A stretch of 32,295 nt of DNA from CAZAOA01 sp964486765 (GCA_964486765.1 CAZAOA010000012.1:1-32295); one strand, 5' to 3'; shown: positions 9,601 through 17,357, numbered from the stretch's first letter. Translations and numbers: made by a program. The notes: a model not told the origin generated them from the letters alone.

Positions 9601-10302
9601 CCTATAACTGGTGCTCCTGTTTGGCCAGCGATCGAAAGAGATCTGATATATCTTCCAATCGAATGGGCGGGAATTGATCCGAAAATTAGGCTTAACTATC
9701 CGGTAATTCAGACATCTATTCTTGAAGGAACGGGTTATACATTAATTCCAATTGTCAATTTTCTAGATGTTCAAGTCAATGATCTTGAAATGGAGTATGT
9801 TACAGATACATCAAGAAATTATAGTGTAACAAGCATAGAGTTAGGAAATCTTCCATATAGTGATATAAATGATGGTATTAAAATAAATTTTGCATTATCT
9901 GATACCGATATGATTCTAATAAAAGATATTGGTGCAAAAGCAAATATAGTCCCTGGAACAGATACTGCTGGAGTTACTGGATCGGATGATCAAAAAGCTG
10001 CAGTTGTTAAAGGTACAGCTGTGGATCTATTGGAAGATATATCTTGGCCATCGATCAACATATGGGGCAAGCTGTCAAATATTGTTTCACTTCTAATCGC
10101 TGCACTAATTAGTTTTTCATTTAGAGTGATAGTCTGTACTTCGGTAGTTCTAGCAATGATTATGATTCTGTTTCTGATTTATCTAGTCAAAAGAAAAAAT
10201 AGATATGATAGTGGAAATGCAATAATCTTTAATATAGTCCTTCTATATCTTAAGATGAAGCTGAAACTTCTAGGAAAGAGAAAAAAACCAAGTGATTACT
10301 AA
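6601..10302 (+). CDS. Chimeric membrane-anchored glycosidase-like protein (GH42-like body)
   Basis: This 1233-residue protein has a cytoplasmic Lys-rich start, a transmembrane helix (about residues 22-45), a long extracytoplasmic body and two hydrophobic segments near the C-terminus. The body starts with a jelly-roll carbohydrate-binding-like domain (NPGIEDGKAGW, about residues 95-215). A beta-rich domain and a large barrel-like region follow (GGIYIFEEPG near 545-554, where Glu551/552 are possible catalytic acids). Next comes a segment resembling the GH42 trimerisation / class I amidotransferase fold (DVAILYSETSDAWMW; VLYLPGMNLPTSVAEKI). I infer glycan hydrolysis at the cell surface, but the family is uncertain. 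The first ~90 residues are diverged copies of two parts of the downstream VanW protein (LFKRIALMAGSLL; SFFxSPSNR). The last ~100 residues copy the end of the pyrophosphatase (WPSINIW; NIVSLLIAALI). Confidence 0.7.
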   Translation: MEKVEKKYPNYEKLIKKSKKKLFKRIALMAGSLLVLLLIIFEVYVFASFFESPSNRNQDNSTGNNETQNTLLDIGDNFSTSVYSAPPVGYNNLFTNPGIEDGKAGWDYLTFGRESHSGNWSLIASSPYSRSATNQISGFSLADKQMILIFWAKSISGTNNLEVKVNGATIFTQSVSDSWQEYEIDYTFPGDAPDTFKFNFDSANQSVRCDDFFLYFPGYTELTIPAIPPKVEDYDSHWLYPDAYTDPNYLDSLYFRITTANDNAADVYFSMHVRPGGRLHNLKENHGIVTYYNDWIDAGTAINNQTGRNGIFSDLHIKPGESTEWIELTYPLVFLNMQPNSTVAYNYNKIVLTAYDGASTEYWGEIFKTLNATIEITDDPVTPTFTKTLTRTGDGSSFMFRFPRYIPDNSDGSEIISVEEDIDQMYQNFQNLPDVGTKTPEKTIMVSSIGLEKLQDTLSVDAYNKQKEIFSEELGFNGIFSTVTGIDTVRKEVFDDWGLTKNLINLGYNSNVNNSSLVPDTSSIETTYSNAKNTLSSMGIYSHIGGIYIFEEPGVSTISVLRAISGYNDLFKTYLQDEGITLDELGVLGWDDVEMKTPEESVAFPALFYHSALFRSSRLANAEKQVYPISDQYFPGIGRYTGFSHTFHYGGNMVEKRGITEYDYIRESGSNGISISSWLPDAATLQQESYGAEIMRSATKYTSADIMGIMILFKTPEEIRKIFYSALSQGVRRFLFFAYGPHYVSGNEFYSDNEDTNAVIRELSHEIGEFDDYLAESERESSDVAILYSETSDAWMWSHKVINRADTGQNPYAGEKLGIYLALRHNQIQSDLITEYDIENDYLDNYKVLYLPGMNLPTSVAEKIKTWVYNGGILFADSGAGSKDQYNVNTDILDPVFGISQGDNIQKENTHSLDHYAYHLFSGWYTPPENIEYNGDTSYMFAFYPEDFTINSPNVEVLGTNTDRSSPAIISNEYGSGKVLFANYMPGVSYIAKALLPQGWPITGAPVWPAIERDLIYLPIEWAGIDPKIRLNYPVIQTSILEGTGYTLIPIVNFLDVQVNDLEMEYVTDTSRNYSVTSIELGNLPYSDINDGIKINFALSDTDMILIKDIGAKANIVPGTDTAGVTGSDDQKAAVVKGTAVDLLEDISWPSINIWGKLSNIVSLLIAALISFSFRVIVCTSVVLAMIMILFLIYLVKRKNRYDSGNAIIFNIVLLYLKMKLKLLGKRKKPSDY
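9974..10200 (+). repeat. Diverged copy of the 3' end of hppA
   Basis: In the same frame as hppA 5503-5735, this stretch encodes GSDDQKAAVV, PSINIW and SLLIAALIS against GSDVHKASVV, PSINIL and SLLIAPLIL in hppA. Runs such as CCATCGATCAACATA are identical at DNA level. It supplies the C-terminal membrane segments of the 1233-aa protein. Confidence 0.85.
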
Positions 10303-10327
10303 CGAAATTTTAAACGGTAAGAAATAA
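10301..10327 (+). pseudogene. Remnant of DUF3006 gene 3' end
   Basis: AACGAAATTTTAAACGGTAA and the following bases would encode NEILNGKK and a stop, the exact C-terminus of the DUF3006 protein at 5943-5969. It lies just after the hppA-like end of the chimeric gene, in the same order as the intact pair, and is out of any current reading frame with a start. Confidence 0.75.
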
Positions 10328-10334
10328 TTAGTAT

Positions 10335-10363
10335 TTTGCAAAGATTCTATTATTGGGTACTAT
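10335..10363 (+). promoter_or_regulatory. Promoter for the vanW leader
   Basis: TTTGCA, a 17-base spacer, then TACTAT. The predicted start falls at about 10370, exactly where the leader sequence shared with copy 1 begins. Confidence 0.55.
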
Positions 10364-10370
10364 ATAGATA

Positions 10371-10514
10371 GCGGTAGGAGGGAGACCACTGGTTTTTGTG
10401 TATAAAACAATTACATAAAGCGATAGTAATCCAATGGCTAAGGCTATTGCACAGACAATCGTCAAACAACAGTCTCAACTATTGAAAGTACAATAGTATA
10501 AACAATGGAAGTCC
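10371..10514 (+). promoter_or_regulatory. Structured leader, copy 2
   Basis: Homologous to 6493-6600. GAGAC (10382-10386) can pair with GTCTC (10472-10476), and CTATTG (10479-10484) with CAATAG (10491-10496). The loop is six bases rather than four. The conserved ATG after the hairpin (10505) is out of frame here by one inserted base, so translation probably starts at the GTG at 10515. Confidence 0.5.
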
Positions 10515-12401
10515 GTGGAAAAGAAATTACAAAAGAAAGAAAAGTTAATCGAAAAAAGCAAGAAAAAGCTTTTTAAGAGGATTGCCTTGATGGCGGGATC
10601 ACTGTTGATATTGCTTTTGATTATTTTCGCAGTTTACTCTGTTACCTATGCAAAAAAATCATACCTCAACATTCGCGTAGGTAGCGTCGATGTCGGAGGG
10701 CTTAGCAAATCGAGCATTGAAGAGATCTTAAAAAGAGAGGGCGAAAACTTTACTTCAACTCCCATAATTCTAGAATACAAAGATAGTGATTCGAGTAAAA
10801 ATATGACTTACGAGATTAACTCAACCGAGATTGGTTTGGTTTTCGAGGCTGACAAATCAACTGACATGGCTATGGCAGTTGGAAGACAAGATGGTGCGAT
10901 AACAAGCTTTTGGCAACAGCTAAAGTCGATCTTCGTAACAAGAAATATAGACGCTATATATAGTATAAATAAAGATGCAGTTAAAAAATTTGTCTCTGAC
11001 ATAGCTCTTGTATTAGATCATCCTGAAAAGGATTATGCCATAGAGTATGGTGGAAATGGAAAGTTCAATCTAATTTCAGAAAGAGTTGAAGGAAAAAGGA
11101 TAAATCAAGAGCAGATCGTGACTCAAGTATTGAAAAATATCTCACAGATCAGAAACATTGCCATTGAGTTTAGAGTTGAAGAATTTGTGCCAAGAATCTC
11201 ACTTGAAAATGCCCAAAAAACTATATCATCTGCCAACAAGATAATGGCAAAGGGGTCGCTCACTTTAGTTCATATTGATCAAAGTTTTGAGATAGATGAA
11301 GATGCTATAGCTGGATTAATCTTGGCTGAACCTGAAGGGGAGAATCTTAAACTAGTATTTGATTCCGAGAGATTGGATACACAAGTAAATGTGATTGCAG
11401 ATGCCCTAAACACAGAACCGCAAAATGCTGAGCTTACTGTAAGTGCTGGCAAAGTTGAGGTCTTTCTGCAGTCAAGAGAAGGGAAAAAACTTGATCAAGC
11501 TCAAACCAAGATCGATATCGAAAATGCTCTAATATCTAGAATCAGTGAAGAGAGCAAAGAAAAACTTCAAAAAACTGTGACTTTGACGGTTGCAACGACA
11601 AAGCCAGAAGTTCATTCGGAAAAGATAGAGAGTTTTGGTCTCAAGGATTTGGTATCGACTGGAACCACAAGCTTCTTCGGGTCGCCCTCAAATAGAATCC
11701 ATAACATTTCAACTGGGGCTGATGCGATTCACGGTACTCTTTTGGCTCCTGGTGAAGTTTTTTCAACTATAGGAACTCTAGGGAAAATTGATGGTGATTC
11801 CGGTTATCTCGAAGAGTTGGTCATAAAGCAAAATAGAACGGTGCCGGAGTTTGGCGGTGGACTCTGTCAGGTCTCAACGACTTTGTTTCGAGCTGCGCTA
11901 AATGCTGGGATGGAGATAATAGAGCGGAAGAATCACAAATACAGAGTCTCATACTATGAGCCACCTGTGGGAATGGATGCGACCATTTACGATCCTTCTC
12001 CTGACTTTAGATTTACAAACAACTATGCATCGCACATTCTTATTCAAGCAATTGTAAAAGGAAACAATATTTCTTTCAACTTTTTTGGAACCAAAGATGG
12101 CAGAGTGGTTGAGATTGGGGTTCCAGAAGTTTATGACTTTGTTGATCCACCGTCACCTATGGATATTGAGAGCGATACTTTGCAACCTGGAGAGCGAAAA
12201 CGAATAGAGCGAGGGCATCAGGGAGCTTCCGCAAAGTTTCACTATAAAGTTGCTCGAGGCGAAGAGATCTTGCAAGAAAAAGACTTTTTATCCAAATACA
12301 TTCCATGGCAAGAGCGATGGCTTGTTGGCCCTCCAGCTGATCAGCCAGAGCCGGCTCCAGCGACTCCAGTAGCGCCCCCAGCAGAAGTTCCTGCGGGGTA
12401 A
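10515..12401 (+). CDS. VanW family protein with peptidoglycan-binding-like domains
   Basis: This membrane-anchored cell-wall protein has about 628 residues. A Lys-rich cytoplasmic start and one transmembrane helix (about 18-42) lead to two PG_binding_4-like domains (NIRVGSVDVGGLS; later GKVEVFLQSREGKKLD). The VanW domain follows at about 380-540, with SFFGSPSNRIHNI, APGEVFSTIG, EFGGGLCQVSTTLF and YEPPVGMDATI all conserved. The tail is Pro/Ala/Glu-rich. VanW proteins are linked to peptidoglycan, but their reaction is unknown. GTG at 10515 is chosen because the ATG ten bases upstream leads to an early stop in another frame, and because GTGGAAAAG is conserved in the paralogous start at 6610. It is the likely parent of the N-terminus of the 1233-aa gene. 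Confidence 0.9.
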   Translation: MEKKLQKKEKLIEKSKKKLFKRIALMAGSLLILLLIIFAVYSVTYAKKSYLNIRVGSVDVGGLSKSSIEEILKREGENFTSTPIILEYKDSDSSKNMTYEINSTEIGLVFEADKSTDMAMAVGRQDGAITSFWQQLKSIFVTRNIDAIYSINKDAVKKFVSDIALVLDHPEKDYAIEYGGNGKFNLISERVEGKRINQEQIVTQVLKNISQIRNIAIEFRVEEFVPRISLENAQKTISSANKIMAKGSLTLVHIDQSFEIDEDAIAGLILAEPEGENLKLVFDSERLDTQVNVIADALNTEPQNAELTVSAGKVEVFLQSREGKKLDQAQTKIDIENALISRISEESKEKLQKTVTLTVATTKPEVHSEKIESFGLKDLVSTGTTSFFGSPSNRIHNISTGADAIHGTLLAPGEVFSTIGTLGKIDGDSGYLEELVIKQNRTVPEFGGGLCQVSTTLFRAALNAGMEIIERKNHKYRVSYYEPPVGMDATIYDPSPDFRFTNNYASHILIQAIVKGNNISFNFFGTKDGRVVEIGVPEVYDFVDPPSPMDIESDTLQPGERKRIERGHQGASAKFHYKVARGEEILQEKDFLSKYIPWQERWLVGPPADQPEPAPATPVAPPAEVPAG

Positions 12402-12417
12402 TAATATTGTTCTAATA

Positions 12418-12502
12418 TAAAAAGAAACTGGCTAGCCTAATACGGCCAGCTAGCCAGTTCTTGAACCCCGCCACGAGCACCCTGCTCGAGTTGAGCTTCG
12501 AC
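12418..12502 (-). ncRNA. Small structured RNA with own promoter and terminator
   Basis: On the reverse strand, TTGACA-17-TACTAT (12509-12537) predicts a start near 12502. The transcript contains a GAGCA/TGCTC hairpin. It ends in a strong terminator: stem AACTGGCTAGC / GCTAGCCAGTT (12426-12459), then CTTTTTAT. The predicted length is about 85 nucleotides. It does not look like tRNA, 4.5S RNA or 6S RNA. It begins directly after the terminator of the next entry, so the two are separate units in tandem. The same hairpin may also end the convergent vanW transcript, although there is no T-run on that side. Confidence 0.6.
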
Positions 12503-12508
12503 GTAATT

Positions 12509-12537
12509 ATAGTATATCGAATCAACTATATTGTCAA
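12509..12537 (-). promoter_or_regulatory. Promoter of the 85-nt RNA
   Basis: TTGACA (12532-12537 on the reverse strand), 17-base spacer, TACTAT (12509-12514). Confidence 0.65.
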
Positions 12538-12868
12538 GAAAAAGGAAAACCATGACCTGATGATCGTGGTGTGGTTTCCCCTAGCTCGATTAGGAGTTTG
12601 GGAATGTGGGCCGGTTGGCCCAGTTTCCGAGCAATGATGCTCGAAAGTGATGGCTGGGTTTACCCCCAGTACAGCAAGGGGGTGCACCCGTAAGAGCGAA
12701 ACCTAATGACCAATTAAGGTCGAAAAGGTTATTGCCAGGAGCTAGATAGCTCCAAGAGGGTGTGTGAACACCCTTGGGTACATCACATGTAATACACATC
12801 GGTTGTTTCGTCAAACGACTCCAACGGGGTGACATACCTCCTGAAGTGCTGACTGGAGCGTGTGCAAC
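12538..12868 (-). ncRNA. Unclassified structured RNA, about 330 nt
   Basis: The segment is much richer in G+C than its surroundings. On the reverse strand it has a near-consensus promoter, TTGACA-17-TATAAA (12875-12903). At its end a stem GGAAACCA/TGGTTTTCC is followed by TTTTT (12539-12580). Between them lie at least six perfect hairpins in a row: CCAAGGGTGT/ACACCC(T)CTTGG, GGAGCT/AGCTCC, GACC/GGTC inside AACCT/AGGTT, CCCCC/GGGGG, CGAGCA/TGCTCG and TGGGCC/GGCCCA. The length fits RNase P RNA or tmRNA, but I cannot find the conserved cores of either. An 81-codon frame crosses it, but the hairpin density argues for RNA. Confidence 0.65.
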
Positions 12869-12874
12869 AATTTA

Positions 12875-12903
12875 TTTATATCAAAATAATATATGCTTGT
12901 CAA
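12875..12903 (-). promoter_or_regulatory. Promoter of the 330-nt RNA
   Basis: TTGACA (12898-12903 on the reverse strand), 17-base spacer, TATAAA (12875-12880). It is close to the bacterial sigma-70 consensus. Confidence 0.7.
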
Positions 12904-12973
12904 GAGTTTTCGAAAATTAAATAATTATCTTAAGATAGTTGAGACGATGGGATTAATCCTATAGAATATAGAT

Positions 12974-15565
12974 GTGAAGAAATACATGTATCACCAATGG
13001 ACATTGAAAGATGTCCAGAAACATTTTTCAGTGGATTTTAGGGAGGGGTTAAGTTCCAAAAAGGCTATTAGTAAACTTGAAGATGAGGGCAGAAACTCCT
13101 TATCTGAGATAAAAGCTATTTCACCTTTAAAAGTACTCCTTAGACAATTCGCCAATTTTTTTATTGTCCTTTTAATAGTGGCAACAATTTTGTCATTTTT
13201 TGCAGATGGGGCGATCACAGGTTTCATACTTATCATCATTGTTCTTTTGAACATCATCATCGGTTTCTACCAAGAGTACAAAGCTGAAAAATCGCTTGAA
13301 GCTTTGAAGAAAAATCTTTCAATTCATGCAAAAGTAATACGTAACAAAAAGGTTATAAGAATCAATGCCGAAGAAATAGTAACAGGCGATGTAGTTATCC
13401 TTTCAGAAGGAGACAAAGTTCCCGCAGACATAAGACTTTTTGAAGAAAGTTCTTTGCGTGTTGACGAAGCTTCACTTACAGGAGAGTCGAATCCGGTTTC
13501 CAAATCGATTAAAGTTATGAAAATTGAAACTCCAGTTGCTGATAGGGTCAATATGGTTTTTATGGGTACCAATGTTGTAGCAGGTCGCGGAGTCGGTATC
13601 GTGGTCGCCAAAGGGACGAACACTGAATTTGGAAATATAGCTAAACTTGTCTCCAAGGAAGAAGAAAAAACTCCGATTGAGAAGATGACCCTTCGAATTG
13701 GGCGAACCTTGACCTACATTGCTGTTACTATCGCTCTTTCAATCTTTGTGGGAGGACTTTTTTTCGGTGAAAATGTAAATGAGCTTATCATATTTGTAAT
13801 ATCTATACTGGTTGCAGCTGTACCTGAATCGCTTCCAACGGTTGTGACTTTAGCTCTTGCTGTTGGGGTGATCGGTATGGTCAAGAAGAAGGCGATCGTG
13901 CGTCGTCTTGCTGTTTTAGAGGCGATAGGGCGTGTCAATGTTATATGCACCGACAAAACTGGGACTTTGACCAAAAACAAGCTCGAAGTTTCTTCAGTTG
14001 CCTATTTTTACAAAAACGAGATTAAAAACGTAATGGGCAAATATTCGAAAGAGGACAAAGCTGCTACCAACATTTTATACAATGCCGCCATCGTATCTGA
14101 CGCATCTGGTGACAAAGCCGGTGAGTTTGTAGGCGACCCTTTGGAAGTAGCCATATTTGAAACTCTTTTTAAATGCTCAAAAGAAAAATTAAAAAGTAGA
14201 AAAAGATTTAAAAAAGAGTCAGAGTTGCCATTTTCTTCAGACGACAAGTTTATGATGGTTATCGGAAAAAACGGCGGCAAGAAAGTTATGATCGCAAAAG
14301 GTATCCCAGAAAAGATCATCTCGTTTTGTTCTCTTACAAATAGCGAGAAGAAAAAAATACGAGAAAAAGTAAAAGAGTTCTCTTCTATGGGTCAAAAGAC
14401 GATAGCAGTCTGCAAAAAAAGCATCGGCAATACTAATTCAAGTGCATTTAAAGGGATGGAGTTTTTAGGGGTGATGGGCTTTTCTGATGAACTTGCGGAC
14501 GGTGTCAAAGAGGCGATAGCGATGACGATAAAAGCAGGGATAAGACCGATTATGATAACGGGTGATCATCCTGAAGTAGCTAGATACATCTACAGAAAAC
14601 TAGGGTTAAAAGTCAAAGATGATGAGATCATCTCTTGCGTTGAGATGGATAAATTTTCCGATAAAGAACTTAAAAACAGACTTAAAACTGCGAAGATCTT
14701 TGCTAGAGTTACTCCAGAGAACAAGATCCAAATTGTGGAGGCTTTGGAAGAGATGGGGCTTTCTGTAGCAGTTACTGGTGATGGAGTTAACGATGCACCA
14801 GCGCTAAAAGCTGCCACTGTGGGCATAGCTATGGGGATCAGGGGCAACGATGTCTCAAAAGAGGCATCTGACATCATCTTAGCCGATGATAACTACCGTT
14901 CGATCATCTCTGCCATAATGTATGGCCGAACTATCTATGATAACATTAAAAATGCCTTAGTTTTTCTTTTGGCTGGAAACTTCGACGAGATCTTTCTTAT
15001 CGCCCTTGCATTCTTCTTGCGACTACCTGCGCCTTTGATCGCCATCCAGATTTTATGGATAAATATAGTTACCGACTCCTTGCCTTCGATCGCCCTTGCT
15101 TTTGAAGATGCTAATCCAAAAGTTTTATCTGAAGAGCCTCGGTCAAATGACAACAAAGCGCTAGCTCGTTCACTTTGGTACGCCGGTACGATCGCATTTC
15201 TATCATTTTTAGTAGGACTTGCGCTCTATTTGTGGGGGCTCAATCACTCTATTGCAAAGGCAAGAACACTGGTCTTTTTCTCGGTGATTTTGGCAGAACT
15301 TGCCCTGGTCTTTTCGATACGATCTAAAAAAAGGATCTGGCAAGCACCCTTAAGTTTTTTTGAGAACAAGTTTCTAAATTTTGCTGTCTTGATCGCTTTG
15401 GTAATCCAAGTGGTGACTATACTTCCTTCGACACAAAAGTTCTTTGGAACGACATATCTAGACAATAGAGAAGTGGCAGTATTGTTCACTACAGTAATTA
15501 TAATCTTTTTCGGTGCAGAGATAATCCGTTGGTTGTTTGATAGAAAGACAAGCTATAAGCATTAA
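12974..15565 (+). CDS. Cation-transporting P-type ATPase (P2, Ca2+-ATPase-like)
   Basis: This ATP-driven membrane cation pump has 863 residues. Seen in order: N-terminal cation-ATPase domain, TGES dephosphorylation motif (about 170), a membrane PESLP motif (about 285; PEGLP is usual in this group), phosphorylation motif DKTGTLT with Asp near 327, nucleotide-binding domain, and GDGVNDAPALK (about 602). The C-terminal helices follow, with acidic residues in AGNFDEIF and NIVTDSLPS. These match P2-type pumps for Ca2+, or possibly Na+/Mn2+; the ion cannot be fixed by eye. The start is GTG at 12974. There is no ribosome-binding site, and TAGAAT six bases upstream could be the -10 box, so the message may be leaderless; ATG 12986 is an alternative. 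Confidence 0.9.
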   Translation: MKKYMYHQWTLKDVQKHFSVDFREGLSSKKAISKLEDEGRNSLSEIKAISPLKVLLRQFANFFIVLLIVATILSFFADGAITGFILIIIVLLNIIIGFYQEYKAEKSLEALKKNLSIHAKVIRNKKVIRINAEEIVTGDVVILSEGDKVPADIRLFEESSLRVDEASLTGESNPVSKSIKVMKIETPVADRVNMVFMGTNVVAGRGVGIVVAKGTNTEFGNIAKLVSKEEEKTPIEKMTLRIGRTLTYIAVTIALSIFVGGLFFGENVNELIIFVISILVAAVPESLPTVVTLALAVGVIGMVKKKAIVRRLAVLEAIGRVNVICTDKTGTLTKNKLEVSSVAYFYKNEIKNVMGKYSKEDKAATNILYNAAIVSDASGDKAGEFVGDPLEVAIFETLFKCSKEKLKSRKRFKKESELPFSSDDKFMMVIGKNGGKKVMIAKGIPEKIISFCSLTNSEKKKIREKVKEFSSMGQKTIAVCKKSIGNTNSSAFKGMEFLGVMGFSDELADGVKEAIAMTIKAGIRPIMITGDHPEVARYIYRKLGLKVKDDEIISCVEMDKFSDKELKNRLKTAKIFARVTPENKIQIVEALEEMGLSVAVTGDGVNDAPALKAATVGIAMGIRGNDVSKEASDIILADDNYRSIISAIMYGRTIYDNIKNALVFLLAGNFDEIFLIALAFFLRLPAPLIAIQILWINIVTDSLPSIALAFEDANPKVLSEEPRSNDNKALARSLWYAGTIAFLSFLVGLALYLWGLNHSIAKARTLVFFSVILAELALVFSIRSKKRIWQAPLSFFENKFLNFAVLIALVIQVVTILPSTQKFFGTTYLDNREVAVLFTTVIIIFFGAEIIRWLFDRKTSYKH

Positions 15566-15599
15566 GCTAATAAGGATTAAGTTATTTTGAGAATTGATA

Positions 15600-17216
15600 T
15601 TATTTACTTGCTACTTTAATGAATTCAAAAAACAACGGATGAGGAGAAAGAGGGCGTGATTTGAACTCTGGGTGGAATTGGGTTCCGACAAAGAAAGGGT
15701 GATTTTTTATCTCTATTATCTCGACCAGATTTTGCTTTGGGTTGGTTCCGGCTATAACAAGCCCACATTTTACAAGCTTTTCTCTATAGTCGTTGTTGAA
15801 CTCGAAGCGGTGGCGGTGACGCTCAGAAATTATCGTCTTACCATATGCACGTTGAGATATTGTCCCGTCTTTAAGTTCACAGTCATAAGCACCAAGGCGC
15901 ATAGTACCGCCGTAGTCTTTGTCTTTCATCTTTTTAACCTGATCCTTCATTATATGAATCACCGGGTATTTGGTTTTAGGATCGATCTCTTCGGTGTGTG
16001 CACCTTTCATATTGCAGACATTTCGAGCGAACTCAATGGTCGCGATCTGCATTCCATAACATAATCCAAGATACGGTATCTTGTTTTCCCGACAGTACTT
16101 TGCGGTTAGTATTTTTCCCTCTACTCCGCGATTGCCAAATCCTCCAGGCACTATCACCCCGTCTAATTTCTTAAGTTCTGACAATTTACTTGGATTTTTT
16201 TCATATTCTTCAGAATTTAGCCAGACGATTTTGGGTTTTAGATTTTGATTTATTGATGCGTGTTTTATTGATTCGATTATCGAGATGTATGAATCAGAAA
16301 GGATGTATCCTCCAGTTGCAAAATACTTTCCAACTATACCTATTTTCACTTCTTTATTCTTTTTGTTGTGTGATTTTTTGACAAATTCTTTCCATTTTTT
16401 GAGATTGGACTTTCTAGATCGAATATTTAGTGATTTTAGTATCTTGTTGCCAATATCTTCTTTTTCAAAATTGAGTGGAATATCGTAGATAGAATCAACA
16501 TCTGGAGCCGATATGGCATTTTTTGGATCAATATTGCAAAATACGGAGAGTTTTTCTCTTCGCTTGTCATCGATCGGTTCACTACCTCTACAGAGAATGA
16601 AGTCAGCCTGAATTCCGTATGAACTTAACTCTCTAGCTGCGGTTTGTGTTGGTTTGGTTTTCATCTCTCCGACATGTTTGGGAATAGGAAGGTATGAAAC
16701 CATAATGGTTATGACATCTTTTGGATTTTCTTGTTTCATCATCCTGATTGCTTCAAAAAAAAGCATGTTCTGATACTCGCCGATAGTTCCACCGATCTCT
16801 GTGATAGTCACATCATTTTTTGTGGCTGCTTTTTTGATTCTTCGGATTATCTCTTCTGGAATGTGTGGTACAGCCTCAACGCAACGACCATCGTATTTTA
16901 GATTTCTTTCATTGTTTATAACAGCACCATAAATTCTTCCCGAGGTCATATAGTTATCGCGAGTTATATCAATTTCTATAAATCGCTCATAGTTGCCGAT
17001 GTCTTGGTCGGTTTCGTCACCGTCGTTAGTAACAAAAACTTCTCCATGCTCGGTCGGGTTCATCGTACCGGCGTCAACATTCAGATAAGGGTCTGCCTTT
17101 ATGGCTGTAACTTTCAGTCCTTTTGACTTTAATATAGTTCCGATCGATGCAGCCGCTACTCCTTTTCCAAGTGATGACATGACACCGCCGACTACAAATA
17201 TGAATTTCTTACGCAT
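15600..17216 (-). CDS. pyrG: CTP synthase
   Basis: It makes CTP from UTP, ATP and glutamine in the cytoplasm. The protein has 538 residues, standard length. The N-terminal synthetase domain has VVGGVMSSLGKGVAAASIG and KADPYLNVDAGTMNPTEHGE. The C-terminal class I glutamine amidotransferase domain has VIVPGGFGNRGVEGK, the nucleophile Cys in LGLCYGMQ (about residue 386) and FHPEFKSRP near the end. VTNDGDETD replaces the more usual VTDDGAETD. An AAGGAT ribosome-binding site precedes the ATG. The 206-base spacer before it is shared with the divergent nucleotidyltransferase gene. Confidence 0.97.
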   Translation of the reverse strand: MRKKFIFVVGGVMSSLGKGVAAASIGTILKSKGLKVTAIKADPYLNVDAGTMNPTEHGEVFVTNDGDETDQDIGNYERFIEIDITRDNYMTSGRIYGAVINNERNLKYDGRCVEAVPHIPEEIIRRIKKAATKNDVTITEIGGTIGEYQNMLFFEAIRMMKQENPKDVITIMVSYLPIPKHVGEMKTKPTQTAARELSSYGIQADFILCRGSEPIDDKRREKLSVFCNIDPKNAISAPDVDSIYDIPLNFEKEDIGNKILKSLNIRSRKSNLKKWKEFVKKSHNKKNKEVKIGIVGKYFATGGYILSDSYISIIESIKHASINQNLKPKIVWLNSEEYEKNPSKLSELKKLDGVIVPGGFGNRGVEGKILTAKYCRENKIPYLGLCYGMQIATIEFARNVCNMKGAHTEEIDPKTKYPVIHIMKDQVKKMKDKDYGGTMRLGAYDCELKDGTISQRAYGKTIISERHRHRFEFNNDYREKLVKCGLVIAGTNPKQNLVEIIEIKNHPFFVGTQFHPEFKSRPLSPHPLFFEFIKVASK

Positions 17217-17357
17217 AATTTTATCCTTCCAGGAAAAATTAACTGATAAACTAAAGAACTGATAGACAAAAAACTATATCGAATTTGTTTCTTGGTTTAT
17301 GAGTATCTGGGTATATAAGTTAAAAAAACAAAATTTTTTTGTTTTTTTTATCTTTGC

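Noticed and set aside
12556..12562. CTGATGA near the end of the 330-nt RNA, as a hammerhead core
   Set aside because: It is on the strand opposite to the predicted RNA, and no paired stem with GAAA follows.
12590..12835. 81-codon reverse ORF with AGGAGG just before its ATG
   Set aside because: It lies wholly inside the hairpin-rich RNA; SD spacing is one base, and the product (many Cys, Trp, Pro, no domain) looks like translated RNA structure. Kept only as an alternative reading.
12538..12868. RNase P RNA or tmRNA
   Set aside because: Length fits, but neither the GGAAAGTCC/ACAGAA core of RNase P nor the GGATTCGACGG start and TTCRANTC...CCA end of tmRNA can be found on either strand.
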